This document shows, piece by piece, positions 45,205-54,441 of a stretch of DNA of 64,000 nt; position 1 is the stretch's first letter, and each line of letters opens with the position of its first letter. The position numbers and the translations under genes were made by a program. The notes beneath the pieces are model-generated. The model was given only the letters and a program-made list of their open reading frames with translations. It searched no databases and was not told the DNA's origin. The stretch is taken from the NCBI GenBank assembly GCA_902623005.1, contig CACNSC010000001.1, positions 1 through 64,000 on the forward strand, in the 5' to 3' direction. The stretch is from an uncultured Coxiella sp. (GTDB lineage: Bacteria; Pseudomonadota; Gammaproteobacteria; Coxiellales; Coxiellaceae).

Positions 45205-45441
45205 ATGATTAATACCATTAGTGCCCTGAAATCAGTGAGTTGGCGTTGTGTCGCAACGTTAACCACCATGATTATTAGTTGGATTATTACTCATCAAGTA
45301 AAAACAGCATTGTCGATTGCAAGCATTGAGTTTGTCTTGAAGATTTTTATTTACTACGGGCATGAACGAATTTGGGCTGCATTGCAGTCATGGGCTCAGT
45401 CTTCAATAACGCATAAAAATACTTCGGGCGATGTGTCATGA
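45205..45441 (+). CDS. DUF2061 small membrane protein
   Basis: A 78-aa protein with the DUF2061 pattern: ALKSVSWRCVATLTTMIISW, a second hydrophobic segment and IEFVLKIFIYYGHERIW. DUF2061 is known beside, and sometimes fused to, CysC or CysQ proteins, so a link with sulfate activation is likely but its biochemical role is unknown. Two membrane helices are expected. The end overlaps the cysQ start by four bases (ATGA), giving coupled translation. Confidence 0.82.
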   Translation: MINTISALKSVSWRCVATLTTMIISWIITHQVKTALSIASIEFVLKIFIYYGHERIWAALQSWAQSSITHKNTSGDVS

Positions 45442-46247
45442 TTGATCAGTTAGTTAAGCTCGCACGACATGCTGGAGAAGCTATATTGTCGGTTTATCAT
45501 GATCCTCATTATGATGATAATGATTGGACGACAAAGAATGATGGTTCTCCATTAACGCGTGCGGATTTGTCGGCTCACCAATGTATTTCGGATGGTTTAC
45601 AGCAATTTGATAACATTTATCCGATACTCAGTGAGGAGAGTGACACATCGACGGCTTATGAAATCCGACGACATTGGCGACGGTATTGGCTAGTTGACCC
45701 GTTGGATGGTACAAAAGAGTTTATTAAGCGCAACGGTGAGTTTACAGTCAATATCGCATTGATTGAGAACGGCGTACCCATTATGGGTGTTGTGCATGCA
45801 CCTGCATTGAATATCACCTATTATGGCAGTCATCAACAGGGTGCATTCAAGCAACAAGCAGATAACCCGCCAGTACTCTTAAGCAGTTTGTCTCCTACTC
45901 AAGATATTACTGCGGTTGTTTCTAAATCGCATTTAACTCAGGCAACCAGTGAATTTTTAGAAAAATTACAAGTTCGACAACGACAATCCATCAAGACGGT
46001 CAGTGTCGGTAGTTCACTAAAATTGTGTTATGTGGCTGAGGGTGTAGCATCAGTTTATCCAAGACTTGGCCCAACCATGGAGTGGGACACGGCTGCAGCT
46101 GATGCGGTTGTTCGAGCTGCAGGAGGCTTTGTTTTAGCTATTTCAACCTTGCAACCTTTGCAATATAACAAACCCGATCTGTTAAACCCTCATTTTGTTG
46201 TCACATCCTCCTCATTACTCGAATCCACTCAAGCCGTTCTCGCTTGA
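45438..46247 (+). CDS. cysQ: 3'(2'),5'-bisphosphate nucleotidase CysQ
   Basis: Removes the 3'-phosphate of PAP (and PAPS) and so relieves inhibition of sulfotransferases. The 269-aa protein is a lithium-sensitive IMPase-fold enzyme. It has the metal-binding sites ILSEES and WLVDPLDGTKEFIKRNGEF and the C-terminal motif GPTMEWDTAAADAVVRAAGG. The gene is coupled to the DUF2061 gene and ends the sulfation module. About 270 bp without a recognised gene follow before the next, convergent element. Confidence 0.94.
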   Translation: MIDQLVKLARHAGEAILSVYHDPHYDDNDWTTKNDGSPLTRADLSAHQCISDGLQQFDNIYPILSEESDTSTAYEIRRHWRRYWLVDPLDGTKEFIKRNGEFTVNIALIENGVPIMGVVHAPALNITYYGSHQQGAFKQQADNPPVLLSSLSPTQDITAVVSKSHLTQATSEFLEKLQVRQRQSIKTVSVGSSLKLCYVAEGVASVYPRLGPTMEWDTAAADAVVRAAGGFVLAISTLQPLQYNKPDLLNPHFVVTSSSLLESTQAVLA

Positions 46248-46518
46248 ATTGAAATATCTTTTCTCAAGCGATTATCTCATTTGCTTCATCCACTGCGCTT
46301 ACTTTTTAGATATTCAAATTAATACGTCACCTCGTACAGTTTTGTACTGCCTTTTTTTTCTATACGACCCCAAACACTTTGACTTTGATGCCCCTGCTTC
46401 TAAGCAGTAATCCTGTTGCTATAAAACAAAATGTCTCACTAATGATGTTGCTTAAAATCGCACCGATATAAGAATATCTTGGTATTAATATGAGGCAAAG
46501 TGTTGCAGTTATGATAAT

Positions 46519-47688
46519 TTATGATAAGGAAATGAAATACAATGACTTATTAAGACTGTTATACAAGCAAATCGTTTCGTATCTTCTAAGGCCACTGGCA
46601 AGGTAATTGAATACGAATAATAAAATAATAGAAAACTCAGCGCCTTGGAAATTAACACTGTAATATCGATAAATCGTAGCCTTTAAAATCAGAAATGCAA
46701 TGATCGAGACCAATAACCACACAAAACCTACTGCAGCATTCAGGGTAAGTAAGGCCTGCAATCGAGACTTGCGTTCGGGATCAGTGATATTGGTGTAGCT
46801 TGGGTTAAGTAAATAAGCCATTGAAATACTGATCAGTCCTGATAAGGCGCCAATTTTACTCACAATATAGAAGTGACCAACGCTTGCTGCATGGCGATCA
46901 ATGAGTTTGAGAAGGACTACGGCTTCTACGGCTAGAATAAGGTATGCAGTCGAATTAATCATCATCGACAGCCCGGTTCTGAAAAAATAACGTCGTCGAA
47001 TTTTTGAAACTGTCGTTAAAATGATCTGTTTTATTGGGAATTTTTTTCTAAATATGTGGAGATAGACAGTCAGTGATTGAATGACAAAAAGCAGAAGAAA
47101 GGCAGACCAAACTAACATAACTAGAATCTGATCGTTCCATGTCGTGATACGTGTTGAAAAGATGAAAACGTTCAATGCTGTTAAGTAAACTAAAAGATTG
47201 GAGTTTACTAATCGTGCAGTAATTGGCAGATTACATGCCTTAAGGATGCGATTATTCCATAAGATAATAATTGCTAATGGTGTTATCGATATCAGATTTA
47301 AAAGTAAAAAATAGTGATGTGTATCTTTATTATGAGAATAGGATTTATCAATTGAAGAGACGGTTGTGAATCGAATTAGAATAAGGGTGGCAACCATTGC
47401 AATCAGTATTTTAAGCAGTAAACCAGTGTTCCATCGTATAAATTCAAATGCTCTGCTAGATTTCCTAAGGTTTAGGCACTTTAGTAGTTGTTTGTTGACT
47501 GACGGCAATACTCCAAGGCTAAAGCACTGAGAAAAGGCGAAAATAAGCGAGATTCCAAGCGTATAATCACCGTAGAGTCAGTGCTTCAATACGTGGACCA
47601 AGAATGCATTAGTTGAATTTCTCGTGAAATAAAATAGCAAGCTAATTAAGAATAATTTAAGTAGCTTGGTAACTAAGAGCCTGTCCAT
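46519..47688 (-). pseudogene. Second Wzx-like flippase gene, interrupted by one in-frame TGA
   Basis: A frame of 390 codons running from an ATG at 47688 (MDRLLVTKLLKLFLISLLFY) to 46519, broken only by a TGA at 47578-47580 between VLKH and LYGDYTLGIS. The reading on both sides fits a MOP-family flippase: YGDYTLGISLIFAFSQCFSL in the N-terminal half, then repeated membrane helices. Downstream of the stop, 329 codons can still be read from a TTG, but such a product would lack the first helices. The length without the stop is typical for the family. It lies just past the polysaccharide cluster in the opposite direction, so it could be an old relative of wzx replaced by the one at 43879. Confidence 0.7.
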
Positions 47689-47765
47689 GGCGCGTTAAGC
47701 TCCGTCAAAATTATAAAGGATGATTTTAGATTAGCATTATTTGTTAGCGTGTGTCGCTGAAGTGT

Positions 47766-49283
47766 TTAGTCAATTAGGTAATGTGCACCACAGCTATGTT
47801 GTCTAAAGCTAGCGTGTTGTGCGATCAAATCAGCGCAGGTGAGCATATGCTCTAGCTGGATACCGACTTTATTGAGATTGACTTGTGATGTATGCTGTCG
47901 CGTGGCATTTTTAAGCGTCTTGAGTTGCTGATGTGCGGACTCCATTAAAGATTTATCACGGGCGATACCAAAGTATTGATGCATGATGGATTGCACGCTC
48001 TGGATACTTTCTTCAGCCAGTAGACTAGAGCATGTTTGAAACGCTGACGGCATGCGGGGGATATGATCACGCTTTGTTTCACTGTGTCTTTCACTCGATA
48101 CGATGTTTTCTACGGCTGCTTTTGAAAACACTAAGCACTCTGACAGTGAATTGCTTGCTAGACGATTTGCACCGTGTATACCCGTGTTCGCGGTCTCGCC
48201 TAATGCATACAGGCCTGCAACCGAGGTTTGTCCACAACGATTTACATTGATACCACCGCAGGTGTAATGTGCCGCAGGGCTGACGGGAATTAAGTCACGA
48301 TGCAGTAAAATATCGAATTTGGCACAATGCTCGGCGATTCTTGGAAACGCTTGCTGTAATTCTGCTGCACTTCGCTGTCGAATGTCGAGATAAACGTAGT
48401 TCTCTTGTTGCTGCTGAATAGTCTGATAAATTGCACGTGATACCACGTCTCTTGGTGCTAATTCAGCATCCGGATGAAAGCTAGGCATAAAGCGTTTACC
48501 GGCCGTATCAATTAATAATGCACCTTCTCCACGTAACGCTTCGGAGATGAGAAAGGGTGGTGAGTCAGGGTGATAAAAGCGAGTGGGATGAAATTGTGTG
48601 AATTCCATGTTTGTAATTTCAGCACCAGCCTTTGAGGCCATGGCAATACCAGCCCCATAGGACGGCTGAGGACAAGTGCTTAATGGGTATAACCCAACCG
48701 CACCGCCAGTCGCAAGAACGGTCTGGTTAGCCACAAAGTTATGAACTTGCTTGCTGTGCTGGTGCCAAGTTTGAATGCCATAAACACGCCCTTCATTGTT
48801 AATAAGCTGTATTGCTACCTGTTTATCAAAGCAGTCAATCTGAGGATGGTTGCTGATTAAGCGGGAAAAATGTTGTGCAAGGGTCAAGCCAGTGTGGTCA
48901 TGAGTATGATAAATCCGTCTTGCACTATGTCCGCCTTCCCGATGAAGATTGTATTGTTGATCGGTCGTTTTGGTGAATGGAATACCGAGTTCAATAAGCC
49001 AAGCTATCTCCTGTGGGCATTGCTCTACAAAATAATCAATGACATTAGCCAATCCTTGGTTTGCTGAGGCTTGCAGTGTATCTTTTGCGTGAAGCTCAAA
49101 GCTATCGTCTGCCTCAGCAACAGCAGATAACCCACCTTGTGCCCATGGGGTAGCACCAGACATATGATCATTTTCAAAAATGAGTGCCACACGATGATGA
49201 GTTGCCAGTCTCAATGCAGTTGCCATTCCAGCTAAACCACTGCCTACAACAATCGTCTCGTAATGGTATGTGGGATTATTCAT
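47766..49283 (-). CDS. nadB: L-aspartate oxidase
   Basis: FAD enzyme that oxidises L-aspartate to iminoaspartate, the first step of de novo NAD synthesis. The 505-aa protein shows the FAD motif VVGSGLAGMATALRLA, then GATPWAQGGLSAV, HREGGHSARRIYH, VSPAAHYTCGGINV and the C-terminal GANRLASNSLSECLVFSKA. It belongs to the succinate dehydrogenase/fumarate reductase flavoprotein family, but the context with nadC and nadA settles NadB. It is last in nadA-nadC-nadB, overlapping nadC by eight bases. Confidence 0.97.
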   Translation of the reverse strand: MNNPTYHYETIVVGSGLAGMATALRLATHHRVALIFENDHMSGATPWAQGGLSAVAEADDSFELHAKDTLQASANQGLANVIDYFVEQCPQEIAWLIELGIPFTKTTDQQYNLHREGGHSARRIYHTHDHTGLTLAQHFSRLISNHPQIDCFDKQVAIQLINNEGRVYGIQTWHQHSKQVHNFVANQTVLATGGAVGLYPLSTCPQPSYGAGIAMASKAGAEITNMEFTQFHPTRFYHPDSPPFLISEALRGEGALLIDTAGKRFMPSFHPDAELAPRDVVSRAIYQTIQQQQENYVYLDIRQRSAAELQQAFPRIAEHCAKFDILLHRDLIPVSPAAHYTCGGINVNRCGQTSVAGLYALGETANTGIHGANRLASNSLSECLVFSKAAVENIVSSERHSETKRDHIPRMPSAFQTCSSLLAEESIQSVQSIMHQYFGIARDKSLMESAHQQLKTLKNATRQHTSQVNLNKVGIQLEHMLTCADLIAQHASFRQHSCGAHYLID

Positions 49284-50154
49284 GAGTAGACAAGCGCATG
49301 GAAAGGTCGATGGCAGTAATATTTTTTGTTAGGGCGCCAACGGAAATAAAATTCACACCAGTTTCTGCATAAGCGACACAACTGGCTAAATCTATATTAC
49401 CAGAAATTTCCAGTGGTATACGATTTTTCGTCTGTTGAACGGCACGCCGTGCCATTTCTACAGTAAAGTTATCCAGCATGATGCGGTCGACATTGGCGCC
49501 TAAGGCTTGCTCCAGTTCGTCAAAAGTTTCAACTTCTATCACTAGCTCCCGTTTTGGATGAAGCTTTCTTGCGGCTTTGACCAGTTGCATGATTGAGCCA
49601 AACGCAGCGATATGATTTTCTTTCAGTAAAAAAGCATCATCGAGCCCTCGACGATGATTTTTTCCACCACCGCAATGCACGGCATACTTTTGTAATAAAC
49701 GTAGTCCTGGTAGTGTTTTTCGTGTGTCAAGTATCGAGCAGTCAGTGTGTTGAATGACATTAACAAACTGTGCCGTCACGGTTGCAGTTGCGGATAGGCA
49801 TTGTAAAAAATTTAAAGCTGTGCGTTCTGCGGTGAGTAGTGAAGAAGCAAAGCCACGAACTGTTAATAAGTCTTGTCCAGGAGCAATCTCGTCACCATCG
49901 TTGACGTGTTGGGTGATCTCACACGCAGGATCAAGGCGTCGAAACGTTTTTACGGCACAGTGTATGCCGCACACAGTAGCTGCTTGTCTGGTAATAATGC
50001 TTGCATGTGCTGAACGCCGAGGGTTAATTAACTCAGATGAAATATCACCGCTGCCGATGTCCTCGCTCAGTGCTAAATCAATACAACGGTCTATGGTTGG
50101 CAATAAGTTCTCGTGCCAGGGAAATGGTGTTTGTAGATTCGCACAGTGGGTCAT
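49276..50154 (-). CDS. nadC: Nicotinate-nucleotide pyrophosphorylase (carboxylating)
   Basis: Converts quinolinate and PRPP to nicotinate mononucleotide with loss of CO2. The 292-aa enzyme has [17 protein letters not shown], the active-site region [17 protein letters not shown] and the C-terminal [18 protein letters not shown] with LEISGNIDL. The ATG at 50154 (MTHCANLQ) is used because GAGG lies seven bases upstream. It overlaps the nadA stop (ATGA), so all three nad genes are coupled. Confidence 0.97.
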   Translation of the reverse strand: MTHCANLQTPFPWHENLLPTIDRCIDLALSEDIGSGDISSELINPRRSAHASIITRQAATVCGIHCAVKTFRRLDPACEITQHVNDGDEIAPGQDLLTVRGFASSLLTAERTALNFLQCLSATATVTAQFVNVIQHTDCSILDTRKTLPGLRLLQKYAVHCGGGKNHRRGLDDAFLLKENHIAAFGSIMQLVKAARKLHPKRELVIEVETFDELEQALGANVDRIMLDNFTVEMARRAVQQTKNRIPLEISGNIDLASCVAYAETGVNFISVGALTKNITAIDLSMRLSTHE

Positions 50155-51236
50155 GAGCATGCCTCATGCTGCTGGTTCTGAAAATCTACCATGCGTTGCA
50201 AGGGTTTGAGTGCAGCTTGCATTAGTTCTGGATCTAGTAGAATCTCGCAGTCGCTTTTGTCAAAGCACTGTTGCAATTGTTGCAATGTATTTTGTGCCAT
50301 CCAGGGGCAGTGGCCGCAGCTGCGGCAATTGGCACCGCTCCCCCCAGTGGGCGCAACAATAAAACGTTTGTTTGGCGAGTATCGCTGCATCTCATGTAAA
50401 ATTCCGCCGTCGGTTGCAACGATAAAGGTATCATCGTTGAGCGTTTGCGTGGCTTTTAGCAAGTGGGCGGTAGAGCCAACTACATCAGCTTGTTCAACCA
50501 CGCTGGCAGGTGACTCAGGATGGACTAAGACTTTTGCGCCTGGGTATTGCTGTTTTAAGTCATTGAGCAAATACCCCTTGAATTCATTATGAACGATGCA
50601 GCTAGCATGCCACAGAATCATATCGGCTTGGGTTTGCGTCTGAATATAATGCCCTAGGTGTTTATCGGGTGCCCAAAGGATAGGCTCACCGGCTTCTTTT
50701 AAGTGATTAACCACATCGAGCGCAATGCTCGACGTCACCACCCAATCGGCGCGTGCTTTTACAGCTGCTGAAGTATTGGCATAGACCACTACTGTGCGTT
50801 CAGGGTGTTGATTACAAAAAGCATTAAATTCATCAATCGGACAAGCTAGGTCCAAAGAGCAGGTTGCTTCTAGTGTTGGCATCAAGACGCGTTTGTATGG
50901 ACTCAAAATTTTTGCCGTTTCACCCATAAATTTCACGCCGCAGATGATTAAGGTGTCGGCATCGCAATTCATGCCAAACTGTGCCATTTGCAGTGAATCC
51001 CCGATCATGCCTCCGGTGGCCCGGGCAAGTTCTTGCAAGTCGGCATCGACGTAGTAGTGGGCAATCAAGCAGGCATTGTGTTCTTTCAGTAACGCGGGCA
51101 GGGTATCTAATAGTTGCGCTCGCTGATCACTAGAAATAGGTTGCTGCGATAGATCTGGCCATCGACGATCGATCAGATCTCGCTTTATAATGTCGTGGTC
51201 GAGCATAAAAAACTGCTTACGGCTAAAACCCGTCAT
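50151..51236 (-). CDS. nadA: Quinolinate synthase A
   Basis: Iron-sulfur enzyme that condenses iminoaspartate with dihydroxyacetone phosphate to quinolinate. The 361-aa protein follows E. coli NadA closely: [67 protein letters not shown] and the Cys-rich [10 protein letters not shown] that takes part in binding the 4Fe-4S cluster. The start at 51236 is the first ATG in frame; a second at 51203 is possible. It heads the operon. A divergent promoter region with ugd lies upstream. Confidence 0.97.
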   Translation of the reverse strand: MTGFSRKQFFMLDHDIIKRDLIDRRWPDLSQQPISSDQRAQLLDTLPALLKEHNACLIAHYYVDADLQELARATGGMIGDSLQMAQFGMNCDADTLIICGVKFMGETAKILSPYKRVLMPTLEATCSLDLACPIDEFNAFCNQHPERTVVVYANTSAAVKARADWVVTSSIALDVVNHLKEAGEPILWAPDKHLGHYIQTQTQADMILWHASCIVHNEFKGYLLNDLKQQYPGAKVLVHPESPASVVEQADVVGSTAHLLKATQTLNDDTFIVATDGGILHEMQRYSPNKRFIVAPTGGSGANCRSCGHCPWMAQNTLQQLQQCFDKSDCEILLDPELMQAALKPLQRMVDFQNQQHEACS

Positions 51237-51398
51237 AATCCTGCAGATTCATCAAATGGTCAAGATTTTTCGGCTAAAATTGTTTTATTTTTGAGCTTTA
51301 TTAGACTTTTTTTTATTTAATAAACCACAACACTGACGTATAGTGGCAGCACATTATTATATCCCATTTATTGTTCGTTAAACGTACAGGTTAATGTT

Positions 51399-52787
51399 AT
51401 GAAGTTAGTCATTATTGGAGCAGGTTACGTAGGATTAACCGCGGCAGTCTGTTTTGCTGAGATGGGTAACGAGGTGGTGTGTGTTGAAACCAACCGTGAC
51501 AAATTGGCGCTATTGCAATCAGCTACCCTACCAATTTTTGAGCCTTATTTGGATACATTGTTTCAACATAACGTCGCCGAAAAACGTTTACGTTTTGTCT
51601 CCAGTTTGGATGCTATCAATCACTTGGTTGATATTTACTTTATTTGTGTTGGCACGCCGTCGCAACCCGCGGGAGAGTGTGATCTGAGTTACGTATTTGA
51701 TGCAACTCGAGCGATTACTGATCACGTCAAAGGCCCTGCCATTGTGGTTACAAAATCAACCGTGCCAGTCGGTACGGGTGATCAAATTGCTGAGGTTATG
51801 CGATCCGTATTACCGCCAACGCTGCAGTCACAGGTCGCTGTGGTTAGTAATCCGGAGTTTATGAAAGAGGGCGTGGCCGTTGATGACTTCATGTCACCGG
51901 ATCGCATTATTCTAGGTCTTAATGATGACGCCGCTTTACCCGCGCTGCAGCAATTGTATGCACCGTTTACCCGCAAATCCGATCGTATTATTGTCATGAA
52001 GCGACGCGATGCTGAAATGACTAAGTATGTTGCTAACGCGATGTTAGCCAATCGTATCTCGTTTATGAATGAGATGGCGCTGATTAGCGATCAATGTGGA
52101 GCTGATATCGAGGCGGTACGTAAAGGTGTAGGCTCTGATCAGCGTATTGGTGAATACTTTTTATACGCCGGTTGTGGTTACGGTGGTTCTTGTTTTCCGA
52201 AAGATGTTAGTGCCTTAATTGCTTTGGCACAGCAACACGAATTATCGCCTGTGATGCTACATGCGGTGCAAGCGCGTAACTATCATCAGAAACAATATTT
52301 GTTCGACAAGCTGTCCAATTATTACGGTGCATCACTCAAAGGCCGAGCCTTAGCTATTTGGGGTTTGAGCTTTAAGCCTGAAACCGATGATGTACGAGAG
52401 GGGACGGCATTGATTTTGATTGAAAAGGCCATTGCTGCGGGGATGACGGTTTATGCTTACGATCCTGTGGCAGCTGATGCATTTCGTCGTGCGATACCAC
52501 AGGTCTGGTTGCAGTCAGGTCAGCTAGTGATCTGTGCTGATCAATACCAATGTTTGAAGAATGCCGATGCGATGGCGTTAGTCACTGAATGGAAACAGTT
52601 CAGACAGCCTGATTTTGATCGAATGCATGCATTGATGAAGCGGCCTGTAATTTTAGACGGCCGTAATCAATACGATGCAGCTGCACTAAAGGCATTAGGG
52701 TTTGATTATTTTGGCATTGGCAGGGGTGTTGACGCATTAGCATTAACTCAGCAAAGCACCAAACAAGGCGCAGAGGCGTTGAGTTAA
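51399..52787 (+). CDS. ugd: UDP-glucose 6-dehydrogenase
   Basis: Oxidises UDP-glucose to UDP-glucuronate with NAD, supplying uronic acid for surface glycans. The 462-aa protein has the Rossmann motif VIIGAGYVGLTAAVCFAEMG, FICVGTPSQPAGECDLSYV, TKSTVPVGTG, SNPEFMKEGVAVDDF and the catalytic-Cys stretch GCGYGGSCFPKDVSAL. LSFKPETDDVREGTAL and GRNQYDA are also typical. It stands alone outside the main polysaccharide locus, with its own intergenic region. Confidence 0.96.
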   Translation: MKLVIIGAGYVGLTAAVCFAEMGNEVVCVETNRDKLALLQSATLPIFEPYLDTLFQHNVAEKRLRFVSSLDAINHLVDIYFICVGTPSQPAGECDLSYVFDATRAITDHVKGPAIVVTKSTVPVGTGDQIAEVMRSVLPPTLQSQVAVVSNPEFMKEGVAVDDFMSPDRIILGLNDDAALPALQQLYAPFTRKSDRIIVMKRRDAEMTKYVANAMLANRISFMNEMALISDQCGADIEAVRKGVGSDQRIGEYFLYAGCGYGGSCFPKDVSALIALAQQHELSPVMLHAVQARNYHQKQYLFDKLSNYYGASLKGRALAIWGLSFKPETDDVREGTALILIEKAIAAGMTVYAYDPVAADAFRRAIPQVWLQSGQLVICADQYQCLKNADAMALVTEWKQFRQPDFDRMHALMKRPVILDGRNQYDAAALKALGFDYFGIGRGVDALALTQQSTKQGAEALS

Positions 52788-52803
52788 TTATGGTTCAGTT
52801 GGA

Positions 52804-54156
52804 TTAAACTGAAATTGAATTTGATGGTGATGGAGTATTAGAAGGGGGTTGGTAATTATTGTCTTCAGAACTGCAATTACCACGTTGCCACCATGTTTGG
52901 TAGGTCCTTGCCACTGACTGGAAGAAAGACCAAACTGTTTGAGTTGATTCTAGATCGTTGACACTGTCATTTGTGTCTAGTTCCTCAGTTATTAGTGCTT
53001 CATTGATTGATTCTGTTTTAGCTGATTTTGGATCGCCAACATTATCAATTTCGTGAGTTTTCTTAGGCATTAGTGCTTCATTGATTGATGCCGTGTCGTT
53101 TTCATAGCTGATGAGTTTTTGGTAGCGTGGTAGATAGGCTGTGGCGACGGCAAACATGCAGCCGTAGATAAGCGTGGTCAAGCAGACATTGAGTTCTTGT
53201 CTAATCGCCAGAGGCAGTGTGTCGGTATTCATGTCCTGCGTTTCAAAGCCCAAGGTGTAGTACGCAAAAGTCTCTAAGAAAACACAAATTGCCGATAATT
53301 CTGCTTCTTTCCAATCGGTATCCGACAGTTTGTAATCATCTGTCAGGGAGCATAGGACATGCAGTCCCCAGGCGCCCAAGCTATAAGCAGCTGCGGCAGG
53401 GACTTGAAGCATCAAGGATATCGCTAAATTATTCGCATTGAGGGCATTATCTAGCCAAGACATTAATCGGGATACGGTGGCCATTAAGAAGATTCCACAG
53501 CCAAACTTCGATGTTAGACGGTAGGGTGTATAAGGTTTCTTTGCAGCAGTCGAGTTGGTGGTATTTTTACCTTTGAAGGTGGCAAGATCATTATCTATAA
53601 GAGGCATAAACGCACGCGTTAGACAAAGAGATGCAGTTATTGAAGTTACGAAGGGAATCAGCGGGTAGATGTCGCATTCTTCAGTTTTTTGCCTGAAAAC
53701 CATTGCAGCAATGGTGGCTGCAGTAAAGGTAAGCGTCCAAATGGTTCTTTTGTTGAGTATGGGTGCGCATTCGGACTGTGATGTACTAAAAGAAATGCTG
53801 TCGACGGACTGGCAAACGATTGCAACACATGCTCCTAGAAAAAACGAATATTCAAGTATGTTCCACGGTTTGACTCTTGTTGAAGCATCATCAATTTCAG
53901 TATGTTCGTGAAAGTCGTAGAGGTATTCCAGTGCAAGCAGACATTTAGTGACGAGGTTTGCGTTAATAGGTCTAAATAGTACGTTGTAAAACGTCATTTG
54001 TTGGGGTTTGGATAGTGCTTGAAATTGTTCTTGATAGAGTTTAGGCAGTTGCCATGCGAGCAAAGTTTTTAATGCGCCAAGAACAATGATGCCAGCTATT
54101 TCTGGGCTGTTGGCTTGGCATTCGCCAATGAGGAATTCGAAATTAGAAGAGGTCAT
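52804..54156 (-). CDS. Multi-pass membrane protein of unknown function
   Basis: A 450-aa protein with about eight to nine hydrophobic segments (for example IIVLGALKTLLAW, NILEYSFFLGACVAIVC, FLMATVSRLMSWL, ICVFLETFAYYTLGF). It has a long, acidic, hydrophilic C-terminal tail from about residue 355. The tail contains a diverged 26-residue tandem repeat whose shared core is SINEAL. The last residues are Ser/Pro-rich. No domain is recognised. The ATG at 54156 is taken; a GTG five codons earlier also fits. Its overall style, several helices plus a cytoplasmic tail, matches the protein at 58571, though I see no clear sequence similarity. It could be an inner-membrane protein or one delivered to host membranes. 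Confidence 0.6.
   Translation of the reverse strand: MTSSNFEFLIGECQANSPEIAGIIVLGALKTLLAWQLPKLYQEQFQALSKPQQMTFYNVLFRPINANLVTKCLLALEYLYDFHEHTEIDDASTRVKPWNILEYSFFLGACVAIVCQSVDSISFSTSQSECAPILNKRTIWTLTFTAATIAAMVFRQKTEECDIYPLIPFVTSITASLCLTRAFMPLIDNDLATFKGKNTTNSTAAKKPYTPYRLTSKFGCGIFLMATVSRLMSWLDNALNANNLAISLMLQVPAAAAYSLGAWGLHVLCSLTDDYKLSDTDWKEAELSAICVFLETFAYYTLGFETQDMNTDTLPLAIRQELNVCLTTLIYGCMFAVATAYLPRYQKLISYENDTASINEALMPKKTHEIDNVGDPKSAKTESINEALITEELDTNDSVNDLESTQTVWSFFQSVARTYQTWWQRGNCSSEDNNYQPPSNTPSPSNSISV
52991..53011 (+). repeat. 21-bp direct repeat, copy 1
   Basis: Identical to 53069-53089 and 78 bases away (26 codons). On the coding strand it encodes the SINEAL core of a two-unit tandem repeat in the C-terminal tail of the membrane protein. 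Confidence 0.8.
53069..53089 (+). repeat. 21-bp direct repeat, copy 2
   Basis: Second copy of the 21-bp repeat at 52991-53011. The 78-base period preserves the reading frame. Confidence 0.8.
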
Positions 54157-54441
54157 GATTTGTGGCCACACGTTACCGTGGTATGAAATAACTGGAGAAT
54201 GTTAACCCAGTTTTATTAAAGAAATCTTAAAATTAACTATGAATTTGACGTGCCAAAGCTATGATGATGCTCTGATGGCCCATCGATTGATGCTGTTATG
54301 GATTATCATTAAATGACACTTAAAGTTTAGCGTTATCAATGCCCATCTCAACAACGCGCTAAGTTTCAATGTGGGGGAAGTGTAGTCGTTACCCGGGTAT
54401 TTATGGTAGTATTGCGGCTTTAATATTTCCGGAGCCATTCT

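Noticed and set aside
46195-46410. 71-codon frame after cysQ
   Set aside because: It begins inside the cysQ 3' end in another frame, has no ribosome site and no family likeness. The gap 46248-46518 shows nothing I can support.
47578-47580. TGA in the flippase gene as a selenocysteine codon
   Set aside because: Flippases have no redox role, no SECIS-like hairpin was recognised behind the stop, and no Sec genes are in the window. Recent mutation or base error is simpler.
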